From positions 3,954,001 through 4,018,000 of the forward strand of contig NZ_JAPEPC010000001.1 in the NCBI RefSeq assembly GCF_026340465.1: a stretch of 64,000 bases of DNA, written 5' to 3'. Below the pieces are notes generated by a model. The model ran no database searches. It was given only the letters and a program-made list of their open reading frames with translations, and was not told where the DNA came from. The translations under genes and the position numbers were made by a program. The stretch is from Streptomyces sp. NBC_01306. Its GTDB lineage: Bacteria > Actinomycetota > Actinomycetes > Streptomycetales > Streptomycetaceae. Positions 16,518 through 24,781 of this stretch are shown one piece after another. The stretch's first letter is position 1, and each line of letters opens with the position of its first letter.

Positions 16518-17036
16518 ATGACCCGACACCCCACACCGGCCGAGGCATCCCGTGCCCTGCAGGACGTCCAACGGCGACGGGAGGAGGCCCTCGGTTCGGC
16601 GCGGGACTCGCGCTGGGTGGCTGTCCTCTTCGGCCTCGCCGTCTTCGCTCTGCTCGCGGCGCCCGACTTCTTCGGGCAGCGCGTCGAGTCCGTGGTGAAC
16701 ATCGCCTTCGCCGCCATCGCCGTCGCCTATGCGGTGCTGCTGCGGAGCAGGCGCGGCTCCGCCGTGCTGGGGCGGCCGACCAGGGTGCGGCACGACGCGG
16801 TCTCGCCCCGGTTCGCGCTGTGGAGCAGGGTGGCCATCCTGGCGGTGGTGGTCCTCGGGGCGGTCGCAGCCTTCGTGCCGCACCAGGACCTGTCCGTCCC
16901 GTACGCCCGGACGGTCATCGGCGCCGTGCTGGGCGCGGTCCTGATCCTCTTCGGGAGCCGTCTCCAGCGCGGTCTGGCCTCTCTTGCCGCGGGCGGGGAA
17001 CGTGGACGGGCCGGGGCGCTCGATGGCTCGTCCTGA
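16518..17036 (+). CDS. Small membrane protein of unknown function
   Basis: 172 residues from the ATG at 16518, which has AAGGAGG 5 nt upstream; this excludes the upstream in-frame ATG at 16494. Hydrophobic segments (WVAVLFGLAVFALLAAPDFF, VVNIAFAAIAVAYAVLL, VAILAVVVLGAVAAFV, VIGAVLGAVLILFG) indicate four membrane helices, with a short charged N-terminus and C-terminus. No enzyme motif is visible. The gene overlaps the winged-helix regulator gene by 14 bp and lies behind the 12-bp palindrome, so it is probably the regulator's main target. Confidence 0.75.
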   Translation: MTRHPTPAEASRALQDVQRRREEALGSARDSRWVAVLFGLAVFALLAAPDFFGQRVESVVNIAFAAIAVAYAVLLRSRRGSAVLGRPTRVRHDAVSPRFALWSRVAILAVVVLGAVAAFVPHQDLSVPYARTVIGAVLGAVLILFGSRLQRGLASLAAGGERGRAGALDGSS

Positions 17037-17340
17037 CTTCGACCCGGTGCTGCTGGAGCCCACCCGCCTGTCGATCGTGTCGTTGCTCGCCGGTACGGAG
17101 TGGGCGGAGTTCGGCTGGGTGCGCGAGGCGGCGGGGCTGTCGGCGTCCGCACTGTCCAAGCAGGTGGGGACGTTGTCCTCGCACGGTTACGTGGAGGTGC
17201 GGAAGGGCTACGTGGGCAAGCGCCCCCGTACTTGGCTGAACCTCAGTGCTGCGGGCCGCGAAGCCCTGGAGCGTCAGGTCGCGGCGCTGCAGCGAATCGT
17301 CGACGGGCATGCGCCACCACCGTCCGGCGGTGTGGTTTAG
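17023..17340 (+). CDS. Winged-helix regulator (MarR/ArsR-like, HTH_27 type)
   Basis: 105 residues forming one winged-helix domain: LLEPTRLSIVSLLAG, then AGLSASALSKQVGTLSSHGY as the recognition helix, then the wing GYVGKRPRTWLNLSAAGREA. Such short proteins lack a separate ligand domain and usually regulate their own operon. The ATG at 17023 lies inside the end of the membrane-protein gene (different frame), which suggests translational coupling. Earlier in-frame starts would overlap the upstream gene further. The effector is unknown. Confidence 0.8.
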   Translation: MARPDFDPVLLEPTRLSIVSLLAGTEWAEFGWVREAAGLSASALSKQVGTLSSHGYVEVRKGYVGKRPRTWLNLSAAGREALERQVAALQRIVDGHAPPPSGGVV

Positions 17341-17480
17341 CTCTGCTCAACCTGGGCTTACACATCGGGCGTTGTTCGAGGGGGCGCCGGATGTCAGCGT
17401 GGAGGCGTTGGCGGTTGGTCGACGTCTGCATGCCGGGCGTCCGTGCATCCGCGTATCCCCCTTTCCCGAGGAGCCCCGCT

Positions 17481-18386
17481 ATGCCCCTGTGTGAACAGGT
17501 GCGCTTCATCAGCGATACGGCCGAGCTCGCCGGTCATCTCTTTCTGCCCGACCCCGACCCCGACGGCGCCGGCGCGGTCCGTCCGGTGGCGGGCGTCGTG
17601 GTGGCCGGGACGTGGACCAGCGTCAAGGAGCAGATGGCCGACCGGTACGCCGAGGAATTGGCGCGGCGCGGCTATGCGGCGCTGGCCTTCGACTTCACCG
17701 GTTACGGCGAGTCCGAAGGCGAGCCCCGTGACTACGAGTCGGCGGAGCTGAAACTCCGCGATCTCCGGGCGGCTGCGGACTTCCTCAGCGCCCAACCGGC
17801 GGTGGCCGACGGGCAACTGGGCGCGTTGGGGGTGTGCGCCGGGGCGATGTACGCGAGCGCCTTCGCCGCCGATGACGCACGGGTGGGGTCGCTGGCGCTG
17901 GTGGCGCCGTGGCTGCACGACCGGCGTATCTGCGAGCAGAACTACGGCGGGGCCGAGGGCATCGAGGCGAAGAGGACGGCGGCGGCCGCGGCGCGGCGGC
18001 GGTACGAGGAGAGCGGGGAGGTCGTCTATGTGCCGGTGGTCAGTGGAAGTGACCCGGACGCGGCCATGCCCTTCGACATCGACTTCTACCTCAACCCGGA
18101 GCGCGGCGGGATCGCGCAGTGGCCCAACCGGTATGCCGTCATGGCCTGGTCCGAGTGGCTGGACTTCGACGCCGTCGCGCTCGCTCCGAAGGTTTCCGCG
18201 CCCGTGCTGCTCGTGCACAGCGAGGACGCCGCCATCCCGGACGGGGCCCGCCTCTTCTACGACGGCCTCACGGGAGACCGGAAGTTCCTGTGGACCGGGG
18301 GAGTCCAGTTCGACTTCTACGACCGGGCGCCGCAGGTCGGCCTCGCCGCGGATGCGGTGGCGGAGCACTTCGCCCGCACGCTGTGA
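17481..18386 (+). CDS. Alpha/beta-hydrolase with Cys at the nucleophile position
   Basis: 301 residues, ATG chosen because GAGGAG lies 8 nt upstream. The fold shows VVVAGTWTSVKEQMADRYAE, FDFTGYGESEGEPRDYES and the nucleophile elbow GVCAGAM, in which Cys119 replaces the usual Ser, as in dienelactone hydrolases. A later Asp (HSEDAAIPDG) fits the acid, but the usual His near the end is not obvious (GGVQFDFYD). The enzyme may hydrolyse a thioester- or lactone-like bond, or be inactive. It begins an operon with a SnoaL-like protein and an MFS exporter. Confidence 0.8.
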   Translation: MPLCEQVRFISDTAELAGHLFLPDPDPDGAGAVRPVAGVVVAGTWTSVKEQMADRYAEELARRGYAALAFDFTGYGESEGEPRDYESAELKLRDLRAAADFLSAQPAVADGQLGALGVCAGAMYASAFAADDARVGSLALVAPWLHDRRICEQNYGGAEGIEAKRTAAAAARRRYEESGEVVYVPVVSGSDPDAAMPFDIDFYLNPERGGIAQWPNRYAVMAWSEWLDFDAVALAPKVSAPVLLVHSEDAAIPDGARLFYDGLTGDRKFLWTGGVQFDFYDRAPQVGLAADAVAEHFARTL

Positions 18387-18418
18387 ACACCCGTACTGGC
18401 GACAGGAGATCACCCGTC

Positions 18419-18931
18419 ATGTCCGAGTCCGTCGAGTCCGTTGAGTCAGTCGAGTCAGTCGGGTCCGTTGAGTGCGTCGGGTCCGTTGAGTCCAAGTACG
18501 CGGTCGCCGAGATCTGCACGCGGATGGCCGTGCACGCGGATCGCCGTGAATGGGAGCTGCTGCGCGGGCTGTTCGCCGAGAAGGTGCTGCTCGACTACAC
18601 GAGCCTGAGCGGCGGTGCGCCGGCCCAGCTCACCCCGCAGGAGATCGCCGACGCCTGGTCGGCGACGCTCGGCGGCTACGACGCCACCCAGCATCTGATC
18701 GCCAACCAGCTCGTCGAGATCGACGGGGACCGCGCTGTCTGCACGGCCTCCTTCCAGGCCACGCACCGGCTGGCCACCGCCCATGGGGCTCCGCTGTGGA
18801 CGCTCGGCGGCGACTACCGGTGGGAGCTGGCCCGGAGCGGTGGCCGCTGGCTGATCCACACCGTGGTGATGACCGCGGCCTGGGGCGACGGCAACCAGGA
18901 CCTTCCCGCACAGGCGGCTGCCCGACGATGA
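18419..18931 (+). CDS. SnoaL-like (NTF2-fold) protein
   Basis: 170 residues. After a repetitive start (SVE repeated, from 9-bp DNA repeats at about 18425-18495) comes a SnoaL_4-type domain: EICTRMAVHADRREWELLRG, HLIANQLVEIDGDRAVC and GGDYRWELARSGGRWLIHTV. These cone-shaped domains act as isomerases, dehydratases or binding proteins for small hydrophobic molecules. SD GGAG lies 9 nt before the ATG. It is 32 bp downstream of the hydrolase gene and overlaps the MFS gene (ATGA), so the three are co-expressed and probably act on the same compound. Confidence 0.8.
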   Translation: MSESVESVESVESVGSVECVGSVESKYAVAEICTRMAVHADRREWELLRGLFAEKVLLDYTSLSGGAPAQLTPQEIADAWSATLGGYDATQHLIANQLVEIDGDRAVCTASFQATHRLATAHGAPLWTLGGDYRWELARSGGRWLIHTVVMTAAWGDGNQDLPAQAAARR

Positions 18932-20334
18932 CCACCTCCGCTCCCGCCTCACTCGCCGCGGCATCGCCGTCCGCCGCCCGGGGTGGACCTCGGGTGGTGC
19001 TCGGCGCCGCCTTGCTGGGCTTCTTCCTCATCTCGCTGGACGCGTTGATCGTCACCGTCGCGCTGCCCGGCATCGGGCGCAGCCTCGGCGTGGGAATGTC
19101 CGGTCTGCAGTGGGTGGTCGACGGCTACACGCTGATATTCGCCGCGCTGATGCTCTCCGCGGGCGCGCTCTCCGACCGTATCGGGGCCCGGCGGGCGTAC
19201 GGCGGCGGTCTTGTGCTCTTCGCGCTGGCCTCTGCCGCATGCGGACTGGCGCCCGGGATCGGCGTGTTGGTGGTCGCCCGGCTGGTGCAGGGGGGTGCGG
19301 CGGCGGTGATGATGCCGGCGTCGCTCGCGCTGGTCCGCCAGGGCTTCCCGGACCAGGCGAAGCGGGCGCGGGCGATCGCCGTCTGGACCGTGGGCGGCGC
19401 GGTCGCGGTGGCGGCCGGGCCGGTGGTCGGCGGGGCGCTCACCGCTTCCGTGGGGTGGCGGTGGATCTTCTTCGTGAACCTGCCGGCGGGCCTGCTGGCC
19501 CTCGCTCTGCTCGCCCGGGTGCCGGCCTCCCCGCGGCTGCCCGCGCGCTTGGACGCGGTCGGGCAGGTGACAGCGGTGGTCGCGATGGGCGCGTTGACGT
19601 ACGGCGTGATCGAGGGCGGCGACAAGGGCTTCGGCCGGCCGTTCGTGGTGGTGTCACTGCTGGTGGCTGTGGCCGCTGCGGCCGCCTTCCTCGCCGCGCA
19701 GGCCAGGGGCGCGCATCCGATGCTTCCGCTGCCGCTGTTCCGCTCGCGGGTGGTGGCGGTGTCCCTGGTGGTCGGCTTCATGCTCAACGCCGCCTACTAC
19801 GGCGGGGTGTTCATCTTCAGTCTGTACCTCCAGCAGGAGCGCGGGCAGTCCGCGCTGCACGCGGGCGTGATGTTCATTCCGATGACGGCACTGGTCGCCG
19901 TGGTGAACCTGGCCTCGGCGAAGCTGGCCGCACGGTTCGGGCCGCGGATGCCGATGGTGTCGGGACAGCTGGTCGGGGCGGCCGGGCTGGTGGCGCTGAC
20001 CACGGTCGGCGCGCATACGAATGTGTGGGTGGTGGCGGCGCTGATGGTGCCGGTCGGCCTCGGCGGGGCGCTCACCGTTCCGGCGCTGACCGCGCTGCTG
20101 CTCGACGCGGTACCCGCGGAGCGGGCGGGCACCGCGGGCGCCGTACTCAACACCGGCCGTCAGGTGGGCGGGGCGATCGCGGTGGCGGTCTTCGGGGCGC
20201 TGCTCGCGGGGGCGGGCACGTTCCTGGCCGGCATGCGGTGGAGCATGCTGCTCGCGGCGGCCGGGCTCGTACTGACGACGGGCGCGACGCTGATGCTGCC
20301 GCGCGGCGGCGGGCGGCGGGCCGCGGGGGCGTAA
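18928..20334 (+). CDS. MFS drug:H+ antiporter, DHA2 (EmrB/QacA) family
   Basis: 468 residues with 14 predicted membrane helices. Family motifs are present: LDALIVTVALPGIGRSL in helix 1, GALSDRIGARRAYGGGLVLF in the loop after helix 2 and WRWIFFVNLPAGLLAL. The start overlaps the upstream stop as ATGA. It probably exports a toxic product or antibiotic handled by the hydrolase and SnoaL proteins. The gene is convergent with a LysR regulator 36 bp away. Confidence 0.88.
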   Translation: MTTSAPASLAAASPSAARGGPRVVLGAALLGFFLISLDALIVTVALPGIGRSLGVGMSGLQWVVDGYTLIFAALMLSAGALSDRIGARRAYGGGLVLFALASAACGLAPGIGVLVVARLVQGGAAAVMMPASLALVRQGFPDQAKRARAIAVWTVGGAVAVAAGPVVGGALTASVGWRWIFFVNLPAGLLALALLARVPASPRLPARLDAVGQVTAVVAMGALTYGVIEGGDKGFGRPFVVVSLLVAVAAAAAFLAAQARGAHPMLPLPLFRSRVVAVSLVVGFMLNAAYYGGVFIFSLYLQQERGQSALHAGVMFIPMTALVAVVNLASAKLAARFGPRMPMVSGQLVGAAGLVALTTVGAHTNVWVVAALMVPVGLGGALTVPALTALLLDAVPAERAGTAGAVLNTGRQVGGAIAVAVFGALLAGAGTFLAGMRWSMLLAAAGLVLTTGATLMLPRGGGRRAAGA

Positions 20335-20370
20335 CTGCCGGTTCAGGCCGGGCCGGTCGGGCCCGCTGGT

Positions 20371-21270
20371 TCAGGCCTGGCCGGCCGGACGCGGGGTGAG
20401 TTCGAGGACGGTGTCGATGAAGGCCCGGATTCCGGCGGACTGACCCGCGTCCCGCCACATCAGCGCGTAGTCGACCACCGACTTGTCGTCGAACGGGATA
20501 TAGGTGACGTCGGGGCGGCCGTGGTAGTCCCCCGCTCTGACGGTGGCCACCGTGGCGCCCTTGCCCGCCCCGACCAGCGAAAGCACCTCCTGCCACCCCG
20601 CGGCGGCCGGGCCGTACGAGATGGGGTGGCCCTGGGGGGTGCGCCGGGGATAGAAGGCGTCGCGCCAGGCTTCGGAGACGCCGGCGGCCGTGACCAGCGG
20701 CAGGAGGGCGAGGTCTTCCCGCGACACCGTTTCCTGTGCGGCCAGGAAGTGGGTGGCGGGCACTACGAGGGCACGGCGCTCGGAGATCAGCACGGGGCCG
20801 ACGATGATGCCGGGCTCCACCACAGGAGGTTCGGCGATCACCAGGTCGACCTCTTCGTCCCGCAGCGCCTCGATGGCGGCGTTGAACGTCACCTCCAGCA
20901 GCTCGACGGCGCAGCGGGGATGGCGGGACTGGAACCTCTCCGCCGCCCGCACGATGAGGTCGCCGCTCCATGGTGCGGTGAACCCGACGCGCAGCACACC
21001 ACTGATATCCGCACAGGCCGCCGACGCCCTGCCGATGGCTCGCTGAATCTGCCGGTACGCGGGGAGCAGCTCGTCGCGCAGCTGTCGTCCGACCGGGGTG
21101 AGGGCCACGCGACGGCTGTTACGTTCGAACAGGGCGCCGCCGATACGGCGTTCCAGCGCCTTGACCGTTTGGCTGACCCGGCCGGGAGAGACGCGTAACC
21201 GTTCAGCGGTGCGCGCGAAGTGGAGCTCTTCCGCCAACGCCAGAAACGTCTCGATCTCGTACCGCTCCAC
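20371..21270 (-). CDS. LysR-family transcriptional regulator
   Basis: 299 residues from the GTG at 21270. The N-terminal helix-turn-helix is clear (YEIETFLALAEELHFARTAE, then RLRVSPGRVSQTVKALERRI), followed by the effector-binding domain with two Rossmann-like halves (VLRVGFTAPWSGDL; VDLVIAEPPVV). The start VERYEIETF matches the usual LysR N-terminus; no strong ribosome site is seen. LysR proteins usually regulate a divergent gene, but here the upstream neighbour is a fucosidase on the same strand, 238 bp away, so the target is not evident. The MFS operon is convergent. Confidence 0.88.
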   Translation of the reverse strand: MERYEIETFLALAEELHFARTAERLRVSPGRVSQTVKALERRIGGALFERNSRRVALTPVGRQLRDELLPAYRQIQRAIGRASAACADISGVLRVGFTAPWSGDLIVRAAERFQSRHPRCAVELLEVTFNAAIEALRDEEVDLVIAEPPVVEPGIIVGPVLISERRALVVPATHFLAAQETVSREDLALLPLVTAAGVSEAWRDAFYPRRTPQGHPISYGPAAAGWQEVLSLVGAGKGATVATVRAGDYHGRPDVTYIPFDDKSVVDYALMWRDAGQSAGIRAFIDTVLELTPRPAGQA

Positions 21271-21508
21271 CAGGCCCCCACCCCACTGGCGCCGCGATGT
21301 ACGTACCGCAGCAGCCCCTCCGCCGTCGTTGCAGGCCGTGGCCCCGTCGAACATTAGGCCGCGGCGCGGGGGCGGTCCAGGCCGGGTGCGGGTCCGGTGC
21401 GCGGGCGCTCGGGGGATGAACGCCAGGCCGTCACCCGCGCCTTCGGCCTGCTCGAAAACGGCTGGCACGCGGTATCGCGGCCAGCCGTCGAGCGTGTCGT
21501 CGGCCGCC

Positions 21509-23425
21509 TTACTCCGGTGGCACGTTGAGGTGGAGCGATGCCGACGCGAGGCGCGGGGTGGTGCGGGCCTGGAGGATTCTGATCCGGATGCGGTCGGTGC
21601 TCACCGGCTCGGGCAGCGTCAGGATGCGCGCGTAGCCGATGGTGGTGCCGGTCGCGGTCTGCTGCCAGGCGGTGCCGGTCCAGATGTCGACCGCGAACCC
21701 CTCCACCTGCTGGCCCCTGGTGATGTCCTCGCCGAGCCGGATGCGGTCGAAGGCGCGGGTCCCGGACAGCCGTACGGTGACCTCGCCCGTGGTGGCCCCG
21801 TGGGACGGTGACCAGGCGGTGGTGAGACGGCCGTCGGTCAGGGTGCGCAGGACGGGGTCGCGGTGGCCGCGCCCCGCCGTCAGCAGGTTGCGGCCGTACG
21901 TCGCGGTCACGGAGTCCCCGAACGAGGTGAGGGAGCCGACGTCCGGCGCGGCGATGCGGCCGTCCCGGCCGGGCGGGACGTTCAGCAGGAGTACGGCGTT
22001 GCGGCCCACCGACTCCTCGTAGATCGTGACCAGTTGCTGGGGTGTCTTGGGCTTCTGGTCGGGATGGAAGAACCAGCCGGGGCGCAGCGAGACGTCCGCC
22101 TCGGCGGGGAACCACTGGAGGTACTCGACCCCGGATGCGGTGATCTTGTCGCGCGAGCCGATGTCGGCGGCACTGGCGCCGTCCGGGAGCAGTCCTTCGC
22201 CGTGTGCGGTGGCGGGGTCGGCGGTGGCGGGGGTGACGCTCCACTCGGTGGTGCGGCCCACCCCGTTCTCGTTGCCGATCCAGCGGGTGCCCTGCGGGCC
22301 CGCGAAGGTGACGGTGTCGGGGGAGAGCGCGTGGATCAGCCGGAACCAGGCGGTGAAGTCGTACTTCTCGGTGATCCCGGCGTCGGTCCAGGGGTTGGCG
22401 CCGTCGAGCCACAGCTCGTCGATGGGGCCGTACTGCGTGAACAGTTCGTAGAGCTGGTTGAGGTAGTACGCGTTGTAGTCGTCGGCCCGCACGGTGAAGG
22501 ACGGGATCCGGTGCGCGGCGAGCGCGTCGGCCCGGTCGTCGTCGGGGACCAGGGTCGGGATCGTACGCCGCACGACCGGGCTTCCGCTGCCGTAGCGGCC
22601 CTGGCCGCCGGGGGCGCGGTCGCCGTCGTCGACCGTGGCCTGCTCCTCGATGCTGAGCGACTGCCCCGATGCCTGTTTCGCGCGGATCTCCTCGACGTAC
22701 TGGGCGTGCCAGGCGTGCGGCTGTTCGGAGCCGTCGGCGGGCGAGAGGTAGACGCCCACCTTGAGGCCGGCCCGGCGGGCGGCCTTGAGGTAGGTGCCGA
22801 GGATGTCGCCCTGGGGGTTGCGGCAGCCGGCGTTACGGGCCCGCCAGTAGGCCGCCGGGTCGTCGGAGCGGTGGGCCTCGGCCTGTGCGCGGGCCTTGGC
22901 GGTGGCGTTCCGCTCGGCGTCGGAGCAGCCGTCGGTGCGGATCCACCAGGGGCTCGCGATCACCGAGTGGTTGGAGTAGCGGGTCGGGAAGAGGACGAAG
23001 CCGTCGTGGTGCTTGGCCGTGAACATCACCTGGCGGGCGCCGGCCGCCTTGTACGCGCGCATCCACTGGTCGGCGTCCATCCCGGACGGGTCGAACGTCG
23101 CCTCGTCCTCGGCGCCGGAGCCCCACTCGCGGTTGGTGAAGGTGTTCATGCCGAAGTGGGTGAACGCGGTCACCTCCCGCTGCTGCCAGGCGACTTGGGA
23201 GGGCCGGGGGATGACATGGGCCGCCTTGCGCACGATGGTGTCCGGGGTGTCGGACGGGTCGATGGCGATCAGCGATGCGGGAGTAATCCGATCTTTTCCG
23301 GGCGGCGCGGTGGCGGCGCTGCCCTTTCCGGGGGAGGCGACTGCGGGTGCGGCGGGCAGGAGTGGCAACGCTGCGACGCCTACCCCTATGGCCAGTACGG
23401 ATCGTCGCCCGACAGGCGTTCCCAT
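21509..23425 (-). CDS. Secreted GH29 alpha-L-fucosidase
   Basis: 638 residues. The N-terminus GRRSVLAIGVGVAALPLLP looks like a Tat signal followed by an Ala-rich cleavage region (PAVASPG). The GH29 catalytic barrel spans about 75-480: FTHFGMNTFTNREWGSG, MFTAKHHDGFVLFPTRYSNH and YGPIDELWLDGANPW, where the Asp of WLDG is the family nucleophile. The last 140 residues resemble an F5/8-type (CBM32-like) beta-sandwich. The enzyme would release fucose from glycans outside the cell. No transporter is adjacent. The upstream region carries phased GGTCTA repeats and a 7-bp palindrome, suggesting tight repression. Confidence 0.88.
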   Translation of the reverse strand: MGTPVGRRSVLAIGVGVAALPLLPAAPAVASPGKGSAATAPPGKDRITPASLIAIDPSDTPDTIVRKAAHVIPRPSQVAWQQREVTAFTHFGMNTFTNREWGSGAEDEATFDPSGMDADQWMRAYKAAGARQVMFTAKHHDGFVLFPTRYSNHSVIASPWWIRTDGCSDAERNATAKARAQAEAHRSDDPAAYWRARNAGCRNPQGDILGTYLKAARRAGLKVGVYLSPADGSEQPHAWHAQYVEEIRAKQASGQSLSIEEQATVDDGDRAPGGQGRYGSGSPVVRRTIPTLVPDDDRADALAAHRIPSFTVRADDYNAYYLNQLYELFTQYGPIDELWLDGANPWTDAGITEKYDFTAWFRLIHALSPDTVTFAGPQGTRWIGNENGVGRTTEWSVTPATADPATAHGEGLLPDGASAADIGSRDKITASGVEYLQWFPAEADVSLRPGWFFHPDQKPKTPQQLVTIYEESVGRNAVLLLNVPPGRDGRIAAPDVGSLTSFGDSVTATYGRNLLTAGRGHRDPVLRTLTDGRLTTAWSPSHGATTGEVTVRLSGTRAFDRIRLGEDITRGQQVEGFAVDIWTGTAWQQTATGTTIGYARILTLPEPVSTDRIRIRILQARTTPRLASASLHLNVPPE

Positions 23426-23464
23426 GAGTGCTCCTTCGGTCCGTGGACGCAGAGTGGAACGAAT

Positions 23465-23507
23465 GGTCTACGAAGGTCTACGAATGGTCTAGACATCCAA
23501 TGTCTAG
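23465..23507 (-). promoter_or_regulatory. Composite operator upstream of the fucosidase gene
   Basis: GGTCTA occurs three times at 23465, 23475 and 23486, 10-11 bp apart, so on one face of the helix. The last overlaps CTAGACA-N5-TGTCTAG (23489-23507). The 16-mer at 23483-23498 matches 12 of 16 positions of the DasR dre consensus, including TGGTCTAGAC. It lies 40-82 nt before the start codon. Confidence 0.5.
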
Positions 23508-23606
23508 CCGTCGGGCAGCAGTCTGCTGCGCGTCCGGGGGCGTTGACAAGGGTCCGTACGTGAAGAGGCAGACGTGAGGGGCGGGGCTGGAGACGGGGGC
23601 GGGTCC

Positions 23607-24212
23607 CTACCCCGGCCGTTCCGTCTGTTGCGACCGGATGTGACGGGAGCGCGCCAGGCCCTCCCAGCGGCGTGCTGCCGGTGCGCTCAGGCCGAACTGG
23701 TCGAGTACCCGGCTCACCACGTGGTTCACGAGGTCGTCGATGGAGGCGGGCCGGTTGTAGAAGGCCGGCATCGGCGGCACGATGCTCGCGCCCATCCGGG
23801 CCAGCGCCAGCATGTTCTCCAGGTGGATCTCGTTCAGCGGTGTCTCGCGCGGTACCAGGACCAGCCGGTTGCGCTCCTTCAGTACGACGTCGGCCGCCCG
23901 GCTGATGAGGTTGTCGGCGTATCCGCTGCGGATACCGGCCAGCGTTTTCATGCTGCACGGGATGATCACCATCCCCGCGGTGCGGAACGAGCCCGATGAC
24001 AGGACGCTCCCTTGCTCGCCCGGCCGGTGGTGGAAGTCGGCGAGGGCGGCGACCTCGCGCGCCGTGCAGGGGGTCTCCAGCTCGATGGTCGTCCGGGCCC
24101 AGGTGCTCATGATCAAGTGAGTCTCGACATCGGGCAGTTCGCGGAGCATTTCGAGCAGCCGCACCCCGAACGGCGCGCCGGTCGCACCCGACATCGCTAC
24201 GACGAGTCGCAT
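23607..24212 (-). CDS. UbiX-family flavin prenyltransferase
   Basis: 201 residues, the standard UbiX length. The FMN-binding start is MRLVVAMSGATGAPFGVRLL, and IPCSMKTLAGIRSGYADNLI and ERNRLVLVPRETPLNEIHLE are family motifs. UbiX joins dimethylallyl phosphate to reduced FMN, making the prenyl-FMN cofactor that UbiD needs; its partner is two genes upstream. The ATG shares one base with the preceding stop (TGATG), so the operon ubiD, PNPOx-like, ubiX is tightly coupled. The C-terminus beyond RVLDQFGL is slightly longer and Arg-rich. Confidence 0.93.
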   Translation of the reverse strand: MRLVVAMSGATGAPFGVRLLEMLRELPDVETHLIMSTWARTTIELETPCTAREVAALADFHHRPGEQGSVLSSGSFRTAGMVIIPCSMKTLAGIRSGYADNLISRAADVVLKERNRLVLVPRETPLNEIHLENMLALARMGASIVPPMPAFYNRPASIDDLVNHVVSRVLDQFGLSAPAARRWEGLARSRHIRSQQTERPG

Positions 24213-24781
24213 CAGACCTCTCCTCCGTACGCGCTCCGGAGCGTGGCGAGCGCGGTGGCGGTGCGCTCCCACTGCTCGATGCGGGCGATGCGGGCGTCGG
24301 CGCGGAAGCCGAGCGGGGACAGCGGGATATCGAGCGAGGCCGCGGTGTGGGACTCCACCGCGAAGGCGCATCCCAGCACGCTGCCCGTCCCGCCGTTCGT
24401 CCCGCCGTCCGACTCGCTGCCCGCCCCGCCGTCGTACGCGTCGCCCGGCTCGCCGCTGATGAGCCGGGACCCCACCAGGCGGAGTGTGAGGTGGCTGCAC
24501 ACCGTGCCGTGCACGGCTATCAGCCCAGCCCGCCCGTCGCGCTCCAGGTCGGCCCGGGTGCGCGTGCCGCTCACGACGGCCAGCAGCAGCCCGGTTGCGG
24601 GCGCCGGTTCCAGTTCCGTACGGGACAGCAGCGCGCTGTGCGGATAGCCGTGGCCGTCAACGGTGAGGAAGGGGAAGGCCTGTTCGGCACCGGCATGAGC
24701 GACAGCGGCACGGATGTCTGCATCGGGGGAGCCCCGGAGCAGCGCTGCGACCTCTTCCGGCAGGCCGCGGGCCGCGTTCAC
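24212..24781 (-). CDS. Pyridoxamine 5'-phosphate oxidase-like flavoprotein in the ubiD operon
   Basis: 189 residues from a GTG that overlaps the ubiD stop (GTGA). The split-barrel start is visible as AEQAFPFLTVDGHGYPHSAL, then LLAVVSGTRTRADLERDGRA and VCSHLTLRLVGSRLIS, the pattern of FMN-binding pyridoxamine-phosphate-oxidase-like proteins. Small third partners (VdcD type) accompany UbiD decarboxylases such as the vanillate enzyme, but this one is a larger, different family. It may reduce or bind flavin for the decarboxylase, or act on the decarboxylated product. A low-complexity Gly/Asp insertion lies in the middle. Confidence 0.7.
   Translation of the reverse strand: MNAARGLPEEVAALLRGSPDADIRAAVAHAGAEQAFPFLTVDGHGYPHSALLSRTELEPAPATGLLLAVVSGTRTRADLERDGRAGLIAVHGTVCSHLTLRLVGSRLISGEPGDAYDGGAGSESDGGTNGGTGSVLGCAFAVESHTAASLDIPLSPLGFRADARIARIEQWERTATALATLRSAYGGEV

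Noticed and set aside
23607..24212. Assigning ubiX and ubiD to menaquinone or ubiquinone synthesis
   Set aside because: Streptomyces uses other routes for menaquinone, and the operon with a PNPOx-like gene and divergent Lrp regulator points to catabolism.
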